From Archegozetes longisetosus (taxonomy: Eukaryota; Arthropoda; Arachnida; Sarcoptiformes; Trhypochthoniidae), in assembly GCA_018873245.2 (NCBI GenBank), contig JAEMBT020000006.1, positions 13,486,387-13,550,386 on the forward strand: 64,000 bases of DNA, written 5' to 3'. The notes below the pieces were generated by a model. The model had not been told where the DNA came from, made no database searches, and was given only the letters and a program-made list of their open reading frames with translations. The translations under genes and the position numbers were made by a program. Positions 52,401 to 63,327 of this stretch are shown one piece after another. Within the stretch, counting starts at the first letter, position 1; every line of letters begins with the position of its first letter.

Positions 52401-55389
52401 AATATTTTACGGCCCAATTGTGAGATAACACTAGTCAATATCTGACCCCAAATTTTAGTGCCATAATTTTGCATAAATTAAACCTCGAGTATAGTTTACG
52501 TATTGTCGAAAATTTCATAAAACTCAATTCCTGTTCCAGAATTTTTAGATTTAATCATAATATAAAGTATGGCTCGAGTCAGATCGTTAATTACTTTTCA
52601 GCTACATTTAACAGAATAAAATTTAGATTTTCCTCAAGTTTTTCATAACACATATGATAAACGAGTTTTCGTTAAAAAAAACGAGACTTAGAAATGCAAA
52701 TTAAGTAGAATTCATCAATTATAAGAATATCGTTAGAATAAAAGCCGATCTTCGCGTTTAAACCTTATACTCATATGTTTCCTAAAATATATGCACAATT
52801 TTGTATTTTTTAGACTGGATTTTGTGAACAAATGATTGAGTATGTGATATGAACTGAAGAGATTTCTAGAATCGAAGTGAATATTTTTCAATAATTCAAT
52901 AACTGATGAGATCATAAATCACTTAACAGATAGTATCGAACATACGTTCAACTTGGTCTTTATACGCGCCTCAGTTCTTTCAGTATTTACAGTGATATAA
53001 ATAAAAAGAATAAAACCGATCACTCATTCGGACTATTTTTAGTATTAAATGATCACTTTGCTTTCGATTTTTTTCATTCAGTCTGAGAATCATCTGAACA
53101 GTTTCTTCTGTTCATAAAGTTGCGTCGATTGGAAAGTATTAGTGCAATAAATTAGTTCTCGGAATGAGTGGATTAACATTAATTCTACCGAGATTCGTCA
53201 AAAAATAATTCAAAAGTGATCTATACTACCCCGATTGACCGCTTCATCAGTTTGTGCCACCAGCCAAATATTTTTCGAAGTTTATGACTCTCCACTGGAA
53301 AAATAAAAAATTAATGCTGAACAAACCTCTGCTGCGTGGAGAACATTGCGTAGAACATGATGTTCTCCTAATGCTTACATATGAGCCAGTCCTGCTAACT
53401 GCTTGGCCCTACTCATCAGGTTTATACTCAAGAAGTTTTCAGCTGTGGGTTCGAAAAGGTCATTAAACAGTTCATGAATACAATTGAAACTCTCTTAAGA
53501 AAAGATCAGGTGGTTAGCTAAATATATGTATGTCGTTGGAAGAGGGCATCAATTTTTTGCAGCAGTTTTCATATCATTAATATTCTTATCAAGTGTCTCA
53601 CTCAATCGCTTATTTAATGGTTCCCTTTTTTTGATTTTATGTAAATTGTTTAGCGAAGTGGTCAGTCATCATGTTTTAGGTTACTTTTGAATAATTCGTA
53701 GAGGAACCTCAAATAGTTAATATTTAGCGACTCATTCCTGTGACTCATTCAACCGAATCTTATGAGTCTTTCTTACAAATTGTCTCAATTATTCTTCGGA
53801 TCGAATGCATGAAACAGCAAACACTAATCCAAAACATTAGTCCAACTTTTAATACCAACAAAAATATTACTCTTAGCCTTATTTAGTTTGTTATACTGAA
53901 GATAACTAAATTGGATTATGAACAATATCCAACAAAATATGTTTGACTTGTTTTTTAAACTTTTTCAAATACGCTAGTCTCAACATTTGAAATGTATTTC
54001 TAATCAATTTCACATTATTCTCTGATGAGAAATGTTGCTTAAATAGTCATTTATTATTAGTTAAGTAGAAGTATGAAAAATTTAACATAAGTCACTTTTG
54101 TTCATAGATATGTCTCAACATTCTCAATGACTGTAATAGCAATCGATAGATATCAGGCTATAATAAATCCGTTGCACAGACGCCTCTCAACTTCAGTGCC
54201 AATACTTATTATCATATTCTTTATTTGGATGACAGCTATTGCTTTCTCAATACCTAATGTAGCGTTCAATCAAGTGGTCGAAATATTGGGTCACAAAACA
54301 TTATTCCGATGTCGAGCATCTTATCCTTCGCCACAAAAAGTTTACAGACAGATCATAACAATGTTTACATTTCTCACTCAATATGTTTTGCCGCTATCTA
54401 TAACAGCTTTTGCATACATCAGAATTAGTATTAATATATGGTTAAGACTGTCTGTTGAATCCGATCAACAGAAGACTAGGGAAAAGTCACGCCGAAGATC
54501 CATTAAAATGTTGGCCATTGTAGTCGCTGTCTTCTCGATTTCTTGGTTACCACTTAATGTTTATCATATTTTAACTGACTTTTCTGATGGTAGTATTATT
54601 TACAACACAAACATATTCTTCATTTGTCATTGGCTCGCGATGAGTTCGGTAAATGTTGCCATTTTCTCGTATTTTTATTCATTTTGCTAATCATTAAATG
54701 AGGCTTTTGAGTGAAAGTATTATACTTGTTTAATAATCAAGAATTAAGGATTTTTTAAATGTTTATTCTATTCTTATAATTATTGTGAGAAAAACAAAGC
54801 AATCATACGTATACCATAACCTTTGTTGGTAAGCAATTTTAACGTTTCTGAAACAATAGAGAATAGGGAAAAATTACAACAAAAATAGGAAAAAATTTGC
54901 CAATTATTTTTGTGTTGCATTAGGAAAGTACCAGTAGTTAAAAAAATCAATAATAATCTATTTTTTAATTTTTTAATATTAGAATTTTTAAAACTTCGTT
55001 TACAATGTAATAGACAATTTTCCGAGATCAAAAAAGAATTGTTTCTTGTCCATTCACTTCCTTTTGTTTGATAATTGAGTAAAAATGTCGTAACATTTTA
55101 GGTCTGTTACAATCCATTCATTTACTTTTGGTTAAATAAGCACTACAGACAGGAAATCAAGAACATTGTCCATTGCATAGGACTAAGATGTAGCGGCAAC
55201 TCATCACTAGAATCATCGTCTTCTAGCTCTACACCTCATGGAAAACACATTCTTCATCGATCAAACGCATTACGTATGGCAACAAATAATTCAACGCCTA
55301 AAGTACAGAGTGATAGAAAAAATAATACGCGCACCAACTCTATTCCTATGAGGCAGTTTTCTTTTGTTATCAGAGAACCGGATAGTTAA
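37483..55389 (+). CDS. GPR83-like rhodopsin-family GPCR, four exons, 418 residues
   Basis: Seven-transmembrane receptor, expected to bind a peptide; the closest pattern I recall is GPR83. Exons: 37483-37802, 37869-37976, 54108-54648, 55102-55389. Introns are 66 bp, 16.1 kb and 453 bp; phases agree and the 1,257 nt have no stop or indel. Seen: glycosylation sequon NNS near the N-terminus, TM1 with GNLLV, TM2 with NLTLSDL, the conserved Cys of TM3, DRYQAI (DRY at 156-158), SWLPLN in TM6 (288-293; Ser where CWxP has Cys), HWLAMSSVCYNPFIY in TM7 (NPFIY 327-331), then a Ser-rich tail. The ATG at 37483 is used because the upstream open frame has no ATG. Related peptide receptors are an alternative. 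Two 3' AATAAA copies lie at 55527-55536. Confidence 0.9.
38153..38541 (-). mobile_element. Mariner deletion derivative, 389 bp
   Basis: TIRs TTAGGTTGTCCGGATCAAAA at both ends, flanked by TA, inside the large receptor intron. On the minus strand it keeps the first ~21 codons of a mariner transposase (MNRPELQ...YEQRVFIKF, from 38398) and its C-terminal tail (NRTVTDIHEDRWERVI...EYLN, stop 38248-38250), in different frames. The catalytic DDD core is deleted, so it can move only in trans, if at all. Confidence 0.87.
39422..39954 (-). mobile_element. Second mariner derivative with intact HTH region, 533 bp
   Basis: TIRs TTAGGTTGTCAAGAAATTAATG, TA-flanked. The minus strand (39793-39495) encodes the mariner N-terminal DNA-binding region (HIRHIMLYEFKKG...KYQRWFARFRSGD) and then, in another frame, the tail IDNEGNYIID with stop at 39495-39497; the catalytic core between is missing. 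The start is disturbed by a one-base shift just upstream. The TIRs differ from the 38153 element beyond TTAGGTTGTC, so these are two mariner lineages. Confidence 0.88.
40523..41191. mobile_element. TIR element with TTCGAAA-rich ends, 669 bp
   Basis: Inverted ends of about 45 bp: left CACTTCGAAATTTCGAAAAA..., right reversed CACTTCGAAGTTTCGAAAAG..., both continuing through AAGTTTCGAAAACCCTG. The interior is AT-rich with no coding. A clean target duplication is not seen. Located in the large receptor intron. Confidence 0.65.
42244..42937 (-). mobile_element. Degraded Tc1-like element with broken transposase HTH
   Basis: Ends CAGGACTTGATAAAAGTTGG and, reversed, CAGAACTGGTTGATAAAAG form imperfect TIRs. 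On the minus strand, 42758-42636 reads as the start of a Tc1-type helix-turn-helix (MTLELNQRARIV...EIAREVGCGHETVRRV) with two in-frame stops. The rest of the transposase is gone. Another foldback (42273-42500) is nested near its left end. Confidence 0.65.
42273..42500. repeat. Foldback MITE, ~95-bp arms
   Basis: Left arm from GTAATGATAGTTCAAGAAGC and right arm ending GCTTCTTGAGCTATCGTTAC are inverted copies (about 42273-42368 and 42405-42500) with a short loop. It lies within the Tc1-like remnant. Confidence 0.7.
43004..43409. mobile_element. hAT-type MITE, 406 bp, TSD CCTTCAAC
   Basis: TIRs CAAGCTTACCA at both ends; perfect 8-bp duplications CCTTCAAC at 42996-43003 and 43410-43417. The interior shares the word GGGGGACCCTTATA with the 31230 element, suggesting a related lineage with different tips. 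The open frame 43031-43246 has no known domain. Confidence 0.88.
43520..45074. mobile_element. Composite ~1.55-kb TIR element with nested repeats
   Basis: Outer inverted ends of ~37 bp: AATTGAAGGACCCAATG... at 43520 and its reverse ending at 45074. Inside, in order: a TIR unit (about 43583-44031) with six tandem ~16-bp copies of ATCCCGACAGGTTAAA, flanked by near-identical AATTAAGGGTCT/AATTAAAGGTCT; then an inverted pair with GATCTGCAGGCTGC (about 44118-44155 and 44756-44790) that encloses a palindrome (44401-44587). No transposase frame is seen. It looks like serial insertions into a large non-autonomous DNA element. Confidence 0.6.
44401..44587. repeat. Foldback, ~85-bp arms
   Basis: Arms 44401-44493 and 44504-44587 are inverted copies around GATGACGATAGAG-like sequence, including AAAGCTTAATCAAAT and GCAAAACC. 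A compact MITE within the composite element. Confidence 0.7.
45569..45864. mobile_element. TIR element, ~296 bp
   Basis: Inverted ends of about 33 bp, CAACTCTGTATATAATTTTG... at the left and, reversed, CAACAGTTCTGTATATAATT... at the right, both reaching GATTGTGCATCAG. No coding interior and no clear target duplication. Confidence 0.6.
48408..48589. mobile_element. Foldback MITE with TAGAGCTGTGATTTTT ends, 182 bp
   Basis: Arms of about 80 bp, nearly complementary: TAGAGCTGTGATTTTTCGGT at the left and, reversed, TAGAGTTGTGATTTTTCGAT at the right. Flanks CTAACGAG and CTAATCGG match at 5 of 8 positions, so an old 8-bp hAT duplication is possible but unproven. Confidence 0.65.
49721..49792 (+). 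other. tRNA-like (SINE-type) module, left arm
   Basis: Pol III A box TGGTCTAGTGG at 49728-49738 and a B-box-like GGTTCGTGTGC at 49771 are at tRNA spacing. A clean cloverleaf acceptor stem is not evident and the B box lacks GANNCC, so this is probably a tRNA-derived SINE head and not a working tRNA. Confidence 0.5.
50093..50165 (-). other. tRNA-like (SINE-type) module, right arm
   Basis: Mirror copy of the left-arm module with the same A box TGGTCTAGTGG and a weaker B box GGTTCATGTAC on the minus strand. Differences between the two copies are substitutions only, consistent with divergence after inverted duplication. Confidence 0.5.
51184..51565. mobile_element. Pogo-like MITE, 382 bp
   Basis: Left end CAGTAGAACCTCGTTATTTT, right end AATATCGTGTGTCTACTG, both flanked by TA. 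CAGTAGAACCTCG-type ends are characteristic of pogo/Tigger relatives. No transposase. Within the large receptor intron. Confidence 0.72.
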
Positions 55390-55536
55390 ACTATCTCTTT
55401 TCGTTTTAATTTGTCCTAAGGTTAGACAGATCATTAAATCAAAATTAATTGATCAATCAAATTAAAGAAATAGGATAAACTATCAAAATAATCTAAAATT
55501 TAACGGATTGCTCACTCAATTAATCAAATAAATAAA

Positions 55537-56666
55537 TCTACATCAACATCATAATTAATGTAATAGTTCACTCAAAACATTTCAAAATTGAAGCATTCAC
55601 TGCAAGAAGGGCCTCTTCTCTATCAGAAAATATGAAAAGGGCTTAACTATCAAGGCATTAGTATTTATATTGTATTTAGCGCTTTAGTCATTCAAATTTA
55701 CTAGCTGAGTGTAATTTTTGAATTTGAGCCTTACATTCGAGATTACGAGTATTGAAGACTACTTTTAGGTTGAAAGGAAATTCAGATTATTAATAGTTTA
55801 GTTCTAATCCAACTTTTGATATTATTATCAAGCTCTTATATTGACTTCAATACAGTTTTATATGAATGAGAGTTCGCATTAATAATCATTTGTATAGTAT
55901 CTAAGTTATTTAAATACTATTAAACTTACCAAAAATTGATCACTGTATTATTTTGCCATTAGTTAAGAGTTCAATAATTTACTAAAATCAAAGCTTACAC
56001 GCCTTAACGTATATGTTTTGATGTTTTAGTTACAAACGTAAAGTTCAGATTAAAAAAATTCAATAGTCAACGAGGCTAAATGACTAAAACTTAATATTGA
56101 ATATGAAGTTTTGGTTTAGGTTTTACCATTATTGAGAAGCCCTTTTAATATTCGGAGATAGAGATGAGGCCCTGCTCACGGTCAATGCTTCAATTGCTAT
56201 CATACTGAAATTAGAATCACTCACCTATGAAGATTCGATTTTCAAAAAATGAAATGGTCATTTGTTTTTTACATACTTATAAATGTCGCCATTAATTGTG
56301 ATTCACTTTTATGGATTAATCCTGTAAACTGTATTTTTGAGGACTTGATCCCAGAGTGAAGATGAGTAAAATATTAGTGATCATTTGGTTTTGTCAAGTA
56401 TCGCCTTTTGAACTGAAATTTTATTAAACTTCAAGTTATGAAACAATCTCAAAGTTAGATAAAATATTTAGACCAATCCATACTATTTTACAAAACTATA
56501 AATTTGAGAAATTTGAAAAATATAAACATAAATTAATGTTAATCTTCTAAAGTTTGTTGATTTTTATACTCATCCTGTTATTTAATAAATATGTTGGAGC
56601 TCATTGTAAGTTCATATTATGTAAATACAAATCTGTTCAACTACAATTATATTATATGAAACCGTT

Positions 56667-56670
<4 letters not shown>
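55537..56670. other. Spacer downstream of the receptor, no gene seen
   Basis: AT-rich with no supported exon or element ends on either strand. Confidence 0.35.

Positions 56671-56732
<62 letters not shown>
56671..56732. repeat. (GA)31 microsatellite
   Basis: Uninterrupted GA dinucleotides over 62 bp. A short frame translating it as alternating Glu-Arg (56554-56790) is not a gene. Confidence 0.97.
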
Positions 56733-56735
<3 letters not shown>

Positions 56736-58996
56736 CAATACATTAAAGTTCATATTTAAAAGCACTAAAAAGTCTAGTAATAACTTATAAGTATATAACT
56801 TTTATGAATAAACATTGGCTTGAATGTTAAAACCTATTGATATTACACTTTATTATAGTAGATTTTATACCAATCTCTCCCTCTTTCACAAACACTTTCA
56901 TATCTCGTTAATAAATTATTGAGGATTTACTTCATTTAATTAAATTAATTATTTAGAGTCTGAAACTCATTAAAATGAGCTTTTTGAAAGTTCTTTTTGT
57001 TCGTAGTTCTACTTACACTCGATGTAATTGACAAGAATTCAGTTGATTATTTGGCGTCAGAATTTATATAACATCCACTCTTCTTGTTCCCAAATGAGTG
57101 AATCAAAATCACTCTCTAATTATATCATCGTAGTAGTAGTAGTATTAGTTCTATTTTAGGATTATCCTGTTTCGCCTAATGCCATTTTCCTGAACTTAAA
57201 AGCAGGTGAACCTGTCTATAGGATTCTTTCGTATAAAGAACTATAAACTCTATCCCCACCTAACTTGATTTCTGGTTACGGCACTGCTCTGCAGGACAAA
57301 AATGTGCTGCGACTCATTTACAGTAAGCTGAGAACGCTGCTAACATTCCCTTAAAATCATGTTAATTGAATGGTTCTATTTATTGCAAAAACTTCATCAT
57401 AAAGCAATAGATCTTACTTATTTGCTTGATTTAAATATTTGTCTGATAATTTGTGAGCAAAAATAGTTATCGCAATTAGGTTGGCTAATAGGAAAGAAAA
57501 AGTTCTATAGGATAGGTACACCTATATGTAAATTCAGTGAAATGGCAAATTGTCCCATTTTAGTATGCTACTTCAATAGCTGATCTGATTCAATTTGGAA
57601 TAGAGATTTAATTACAAACCTCATGATAGCTTACTTTTAATTAGCTAAATAGAATCAATTTTACACGATATCACATAATCGATTGTCTAACATAACATAT
57701 CGAATACCTGGTTTCCGATCAATCAGCTCAAAAGTTGATTTTGCCTCCAAACTAAATGTAAATATTAATGATTACGATCTGGTTTCGAGAAATGGTTTAT
57801 TAAAATTGTCAAAAGATTCTTTTTTTTAAACAAATTTCTAGTAATAAAGTTTAGGAGTGATTCAAATGAGAAAGATTTTCTTGACGAGAATCAGAGTTTT
57901 GCTGACATTTCAAAATAAAATATATGTTGAAATAAATAATAATCGACTTAAATATGAGGCTAAAACTAGTTTGATGCGCACACATATCAAACATTACAAA
58001 AATTTGTTTATATAAGACGAAATTGCGCAACACATTAAGCATATGATATACAATGAAAAAGTCATTAAATCTAAAATACGTCAATAAATCAATAGCAGTG
58101 TTGATAGAATTGGATATATCACAAAGATTCAGGCCATTAACTTCGGACGATTTGTACTTGTATGCCATGAATCCTTTATGAATAATATTGAGAGATATTT
58201 GAGTAATGTGACTTGGAATTTGCAAGTCTGGTATGTGCTTCTAAAGAAGAAAGTCTAACGTTGAAGTATGAAATACATTATTAGAATCCATGAAATCAAA
58301 TTTTGTTTGAAAGAAATTCCTAGTTTTCTTGATTTTTTCTCATTATTTGATAATTGAATAATAAAAACTGTTTCTCATAAACTGTCAACTGTCTTCATTG
58401 TTAGGTTTGGTTTGATTTAAAAGTTGTAATAAACTAAGCCAAATAATATTTGAGTCATGGCGTGAAAATAAGTTTAGTTGTTAATTAATTAAGTATTGCC
58501 ACATATTTATAGAAGTTAAATCGTTAGCCACTATCTAATTAGTTGTTTTTTTCATCACGGCTGCTGTATTGAGATATAGCAACTCAGTTATACTAATTAA
58601 CGATATTTCTCATAAGAGTGTAGGTTTGCACTGAATAGCCAATTCTGATAAGACTTCAATTTTTTAATCTTTTAATATGGCATTTTAAATCATTAGAAGC
58701 TAATTAGCATAGTTAGAAAAATGTAAGATTTTTAATAAGTTATAAGACAAATCCTGTCTTTATCATATGAACAAAGATAAACATTTGATTAATCATGTCG
58801 TTATTTCTATTAATTAAAAAGATAAGTATGTCTCCAAACTTAAAAAATAGCATTTTCCTAACTATGCTAATTAGTAATGCAAAAATCTTATAAGTTATGG
58901 TCAAAATGACCAAAAACAAAGGTCAGTCATTTTCTGTTCAATCGAAAACATGTTTTGCTCTTAATAATATTATGAATCAAATCTTTTAATAACAAT
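56733..58996. other. Spacer with an unassigned GC-richer patch
   Basis: No gene is supported. About 57150-57330 is noticeably less AT-rich and contains a short GTAGTAGTAGTAGTA run just before it; it may be an old repeat but no ends were found. The minus-strand frame 57851-58225 has no recognisable domain. Confidence 0.3.
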
Positions 58997-59237
58997 CAGT
59001 GGCGAAGGTAGAAATGTTTGAGTGAGTAGGTAACAAATTTAAAGCTTTGTAAAAAGTATTTTAATGCCTAATCAATACAATTCTGAAACAGTGATACGGG
59101 AATACAGTCATTAAAGCCTCAATATAGTTCAATTCTATTAAAATAAATTTTTCTTTTCATTTAATAACTAGTTTAAGATTTTCCGGATTTAAGTTGAGGG
59201 GACCTAGGCCCCTTCGGTCCCTCTGGCTTCGACGCTG
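58997..59237. mobile_element. hAT-type MITE, 241 bp, TSD ATAACAAT
   Basis: Ends CAGTGGCGAAGGTAG and, reversed, CAGCGTCGAAGCCAG resemble the common hAT tip CAGTGGCGNANCCAG. Perfect 8-bp duplications ATAACAAT flank it (58989-58996 and 59238-59245). No coding. Confidence 0.85.
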
Positions 59238-59245
59238 ATAACAAT

Positions 59246-60447
59246 ATAGGCTAATAACAAGTCCCGTGTAAAGTTATTTAACTGTTGTTATATTTTATTT
59301 GATCTCGACTAAAGTCATGGTTTAAGCTATTCGATTCATAATGTTTATAAAACAAAAGCACGTTTTAGATAGAAAAGAAGATGTTTGACTTTTGTTTTTA
59401 AAGATTCAAAATTTAATTAAAAGAGTTAACAAAAACTGAAGTCTTTTTCAATGCAAACATATACTCTTTTGAGAAGCATTGTAGATTAGTCTATAAAAGT
59501 GCGCACAAATCGTCGAACTCTGTAATGTTCTATTGAAAATTCTGTTCGAAATGATGTTACTGGATGTGAAATATCATAAGCTATTATATATATTGAGTTC
59601 GATATCTATTTTTGAAATTGATTTCAAATCATTTTGACTGAACTCAAATTTTACGTAAAATTTCAGTCTTTAATTATTATTAATAAAAATTACGATTTGC
59701 AAAATGTATTAGACCCTTACTCTACTAACAAATTAATGCTAACGTAATTTTGAAAATAAAATATTCGTATCATAACCTCTCCATAGAATACTAAATCAAC
59801 AATAATTAATATGAATGAGAAGAAAAAGTTATTTTATTTTAAATATTAGTGCAAAAGATGTCTGCATTCAAAACTTATCAAATCAAAAAATAATCAGATT
59901 TTTTTATATACTAGAGTTCATAAATGAGGTCTGACATAATCTGCATGTTTTATAAGTCGAAACTCTCGTTTAGATTCTAAGGTTAAAACTATAGTGAACA
60001 CGAAAACATTGTTGCAGAGTTTCTGAATACATTCAACAAATACTTCGCTAAAATTGTTTCTATGACTAGACAATTACTATAGTGAATCTGTCGTTATATC
60101 TAGGGTCTAATATTGTTCTTCAGAGAATATAATGGAATCTAATTTAATAAAGGAGCATGACTTTCGAGTACTTAATTTTGAACTTGCTTTGCAATGAGTG
60201 ACATGAAACTTGAATCTTTTGAGTATGAGAACTAAGTTATAGAAAAAACATTCTAACTCAAAAGTAAAGACGAAAAAAGTTAGCCTCTATCGAAAAATCT
60301 TTTAATATGTGAAATCAATGAGAATATATTTGATTGTATAGATTGAAAAGATTTCCTTATTTCGGTAATGAATACTGAGACTCATTCTGCCATTCTTTTA
60401 TGTCAATACTGCTCTTATCATAACTTAAATTTTCGATTATATATTTA
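59246..60447. other. AT-rich spacer, nothing recognised
   Basis: No exon, RNA gene or element ends could be supported. Confidence 0.35.
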
Positions 60448-60449
60448 TA

Positions 60450-60986
60450 CTGGTGACCAAAAGTAATTTTGGTTTGGCTACAATCCTAGGAAACCCTCGA
60501 TAAGATCGATTTCTTGCAAATAAAAGCCATTGAAATTAGTTTCCTAAGACAATATAAATTGAAAATCACAGTAAAGTCTCTGTCATCGATTGTACAGATC
60601 AGGAATTTTTCGAAAAAGTCACTGATAACTCTTAGACAAAGTAATTTTGACCGTAGTTTTTGATGCATTTTTGTATGAGGCTTTTTCATAAAACGCACAA
60701 TTAAAAGTTGGACTTCATTAGATTTTTCTATTGAAATGTCAAAATTATTTTCAAAAAGAACAATATACTTGAAAGTCGAATAAGTTTAGTTGTAAAACAT
60801 GTAATTATAAAAGCGGTTTCAAGTTATATTTGATGCTATTGAAGTGAATGCTAAGGTAGAAGCTATTGTACCGCTTCCATCGTTACGTTTTTCTATAACA
60901 AAAATTAATTTCTGTTTGCAGGAAATTTGATCTTATCGAAGGTTTCCTAAAATTATAACAAATCAAAATTACTTTGGCCACAGGTG
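60450..60986. mobile_element. Tc1-like non-autonomous element, 537 bp
   Basis: Ends CTGGTGACCAAAAGTAATTT and, reversed, CACCTGTGGCCAAAGTAATT match the Tc1 tip pattern (CAGTG..GGCCAAAA) and are TA-flanked. Inverted similarity continues for about 75 bp to CGATAAGATC. The minus frame 60486-60698 overlapping the left arm shows no transposase motif. Confidence 0.75.
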
Positions 60987-61268
60987 TATGAAGATTTGTT
61001 CTTCAAGAAAGTATTCAATAAGTTTAGATAATCATGTCCAAATACAGTCTGGTTTGGAGAGCATTAAAACCTTTTTGAAATTCCAGAATATAACAGATCG
61101 GTATTCCGTCAAGATATTTTTCTGTTCTGACTGAACGCTAAACTCTTTCTTCAGGAATAAATTGAATAACTTTCGAAATCTGTGAACTCAGTTTATATTA
61201 ATACTCCCTGTTATTAATAAAGAAATGATGCGTCTGTATACAATTCAAAGAATATTTCGACTTGAGAT

Positions 61269-61663
61269 TAGGGTGACCAAGTCAAAAACTGTTAAATGAG
61301 GAGCAAAAAAATGTATAACATTTTTATAAAAAGTTTTAATCTGACTGAAGCTTAAAATAACAATTATTTGAAATATAAACTAAAGATTTGATTAAGAACT
61401 GCACTTTTTATGAGAGTAACACACGATGTGAACGAAAACAAGATATCAAATAAACGAATTATAACTCTTTTTACCTAAAGACTTCCACATATTTTAAGAT
61501 AAAAAACGTGTTGACAACAAAATTGCATTCTTTGCATTAAACAAAAACATACAGTGGAAATTTGTTAAGATAAATCTTAAAATGTATGATCTTTTCCGTC
61601 CCGCAAAAAGCGCATACGGTATGCAGGACTCAACTTTTAAATGCGGGACACTTGGTCACCCTA
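61269..61663. mobile_element. hAT-type MITE, 395 bp, TSD CTTGAGAT
   Basis: TIRs TAGGGTGACCAAG at both ends with perfect 8-bp duplications CTTGAGAT (61261-61268 and 61664-61671). Same tips as 31230 and 33833, so a third copy of that family. No transposase. Confidence 0.9.
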
Positions 61664-61830
61664 CTTGAGATGTGCCACAAATTTTAGTTTAATTTTTTAT
61701 TATAATACTGTATTTTCCATGCGGTATGAATAACGTTATCTTTAACCTGAATTCAACTGTGAGTCACAGTACGGATTGTCTGTTTTGACGGGAATCTAAC
61801 ATATCGTAAGTATTGAACTATAAACTGGAT

Positions 61831-62062
61831 GTGTGGCGTTGCCAAAGAAGTAATACTTGCAATCGTTTCTATCATGTGATCAGTATGTTTGAGTGTTATA
61901 TAAATACTCTCAAGAAAGCAGTCGATCTTCCGTTGATTTATCACAATCAAACAATATTGGTGTTAAGAAGTGCGCTCTATGCTATTCTTATATTACATTC
62001 AGAAATACTGATCGCATGGTTAAAAACGATCGCGGGTATTACTTCTTTGGCATCGCAACATG
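61831..62062. repeat. Foldback, ~65-bp arms around GCCAAAGAAGTAATAC
   Basis: Arms 61831-61895 and 61995-62062 are inverted copies, with GATCAGTAT at the inner side. Overlapping open frames on both strands (61753-62111) are by-products of the palindrome. No target duplication identified. Confidence 0.65.
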
Positions 62063-62842
62063 CAGAAGAACAACCGCGAACAAATATTCTGTAAACAAAG
62101 GGTTTACATAATTCATTTGATCATAATTTGAAACAGACATAGAGAGAAACTGAATTTTGTAAAATTTCAATTATGTAGGCTAAAAAAAGTTACTCATATC
62201 ATATTGAACTGAAATTCGATGACTTTGTAAACATCTGTTACTCTTTTTATGGTTCAAAATGACTATATTTTTACGAAATATAGTAATATCTAGATGTAAT
62301 GAATCCATTTATAGTGAAGTCATTTTGTAAAGAGCAAAAATATACTCAATTCGAAGAAATTTTAAGATTTTGAAATATTTTTTTGTATTTGGACTTACGT
62401 AGAAGAAATTTTTCATTTGAGTCATTTTGAAATAATTAATTTTTTTGCATTTGTCATAATAATAGTGAATATTCAAGAGAGTGTCTATCAAACTGATGTT
62501 TAAGCTATGATTTACCATAATATATTAGATTCAAAATCGATTGAGTCAATTTCAAGAAAAATTTTGTGCCTTCATATCGTGAAACCTCGTTCTCGCTACA
62601 GTGAATGAGAAGTACAGTTCAAAGCCATTTGTTATATTTAGGTATTAATGTATTAGATTAATTTCTTTTCTTAACAATACCTTTAGTAAAGAATATTTGT
62701 AAACAAAATTTAGTAAGAACCTAATGCATTAGATTTCGATATTTTCTGAGAAACTTTGAAAATTGACTAAAGAATAAAGTTTTTGTCTATAAATATTGCA
62801 GAACATCAAAACTAACATTTGATTTGAAGCTTATTCTATATA

Positions 62843-63327
62843 TACAGATTGTCCAAAATAAAACTAAACCCAGGTAAAGTAGTTGAAGGTCTTTTACAAT
62901 TTGATATTTTAATCGCAAGTAAAATCAATTACTCATATACTAAAAATTTGATCTATCAAAATAAACATTTGTTAATCTAATTTGGTATACAAAATGGGGT
63001 TTAGAAATGTTCTCTACCACATATGTTTATTAATACTATTAATTTCAATAATAGTCGCACTCTTTGGTCCTTTTTTACCAAATTTATCAGCAAATTCTTT
63101 AGTTCGATCACAAGATTTAGTTAAAAAATAATTTTTATAAATAAAAGCTTTGCTTTATTGAGAAGACCATTTTAAACGCTACCTTTGTAGCTCAAACATT
63201 ATGATTAAAAAGTTACTTTTCTTTTACTTGTTTCGAACTTTATTCATAAGTTGAATCTAGTCGATGAGTAATTTTAAAGAAAAATTGTACTCAAAATTTG
63301 ACTTTAGTTTAAATTGGACTATCTGTG
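62843..63327 (-). mobile_element. Tc1/mariner-like remnant, 485 bp
   Basis: Ends TACAGATTGTCCAAAATAAA and, reversed, CACAGATAGTCCAATTTAAA, TA-flanked. On the minus strand about 63120-63010 reads DRTKEFADKFGKKGPKSATI, which looks like the helix-turn-helix start of a Tc1/mariner-type transposase, followed by a stop. The remainder is lost. TIRs are clear; the coding call is tentative. Confidence 0.5.

Noticed and set aside
53254..53466. Open frame and a GGGTTCGAA B-box-like word suggesting a tRNA-Ser-like gene
   Set aside because: No matching A box at proper spacing and no acceptor stem; the frame has no family features.
56554..56790. Frame with a long Glu-Arg repeat
   Set aside because: Product of the GA microsatellite.
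57851..58225. 124-codon minus-strand frame
   Set aside because: No domain, no splice context, AT-rich chance frame.
61753..62111. Overlapping frames on both strands
   Set aside because: Explained by the palindrome at 61831-62062.
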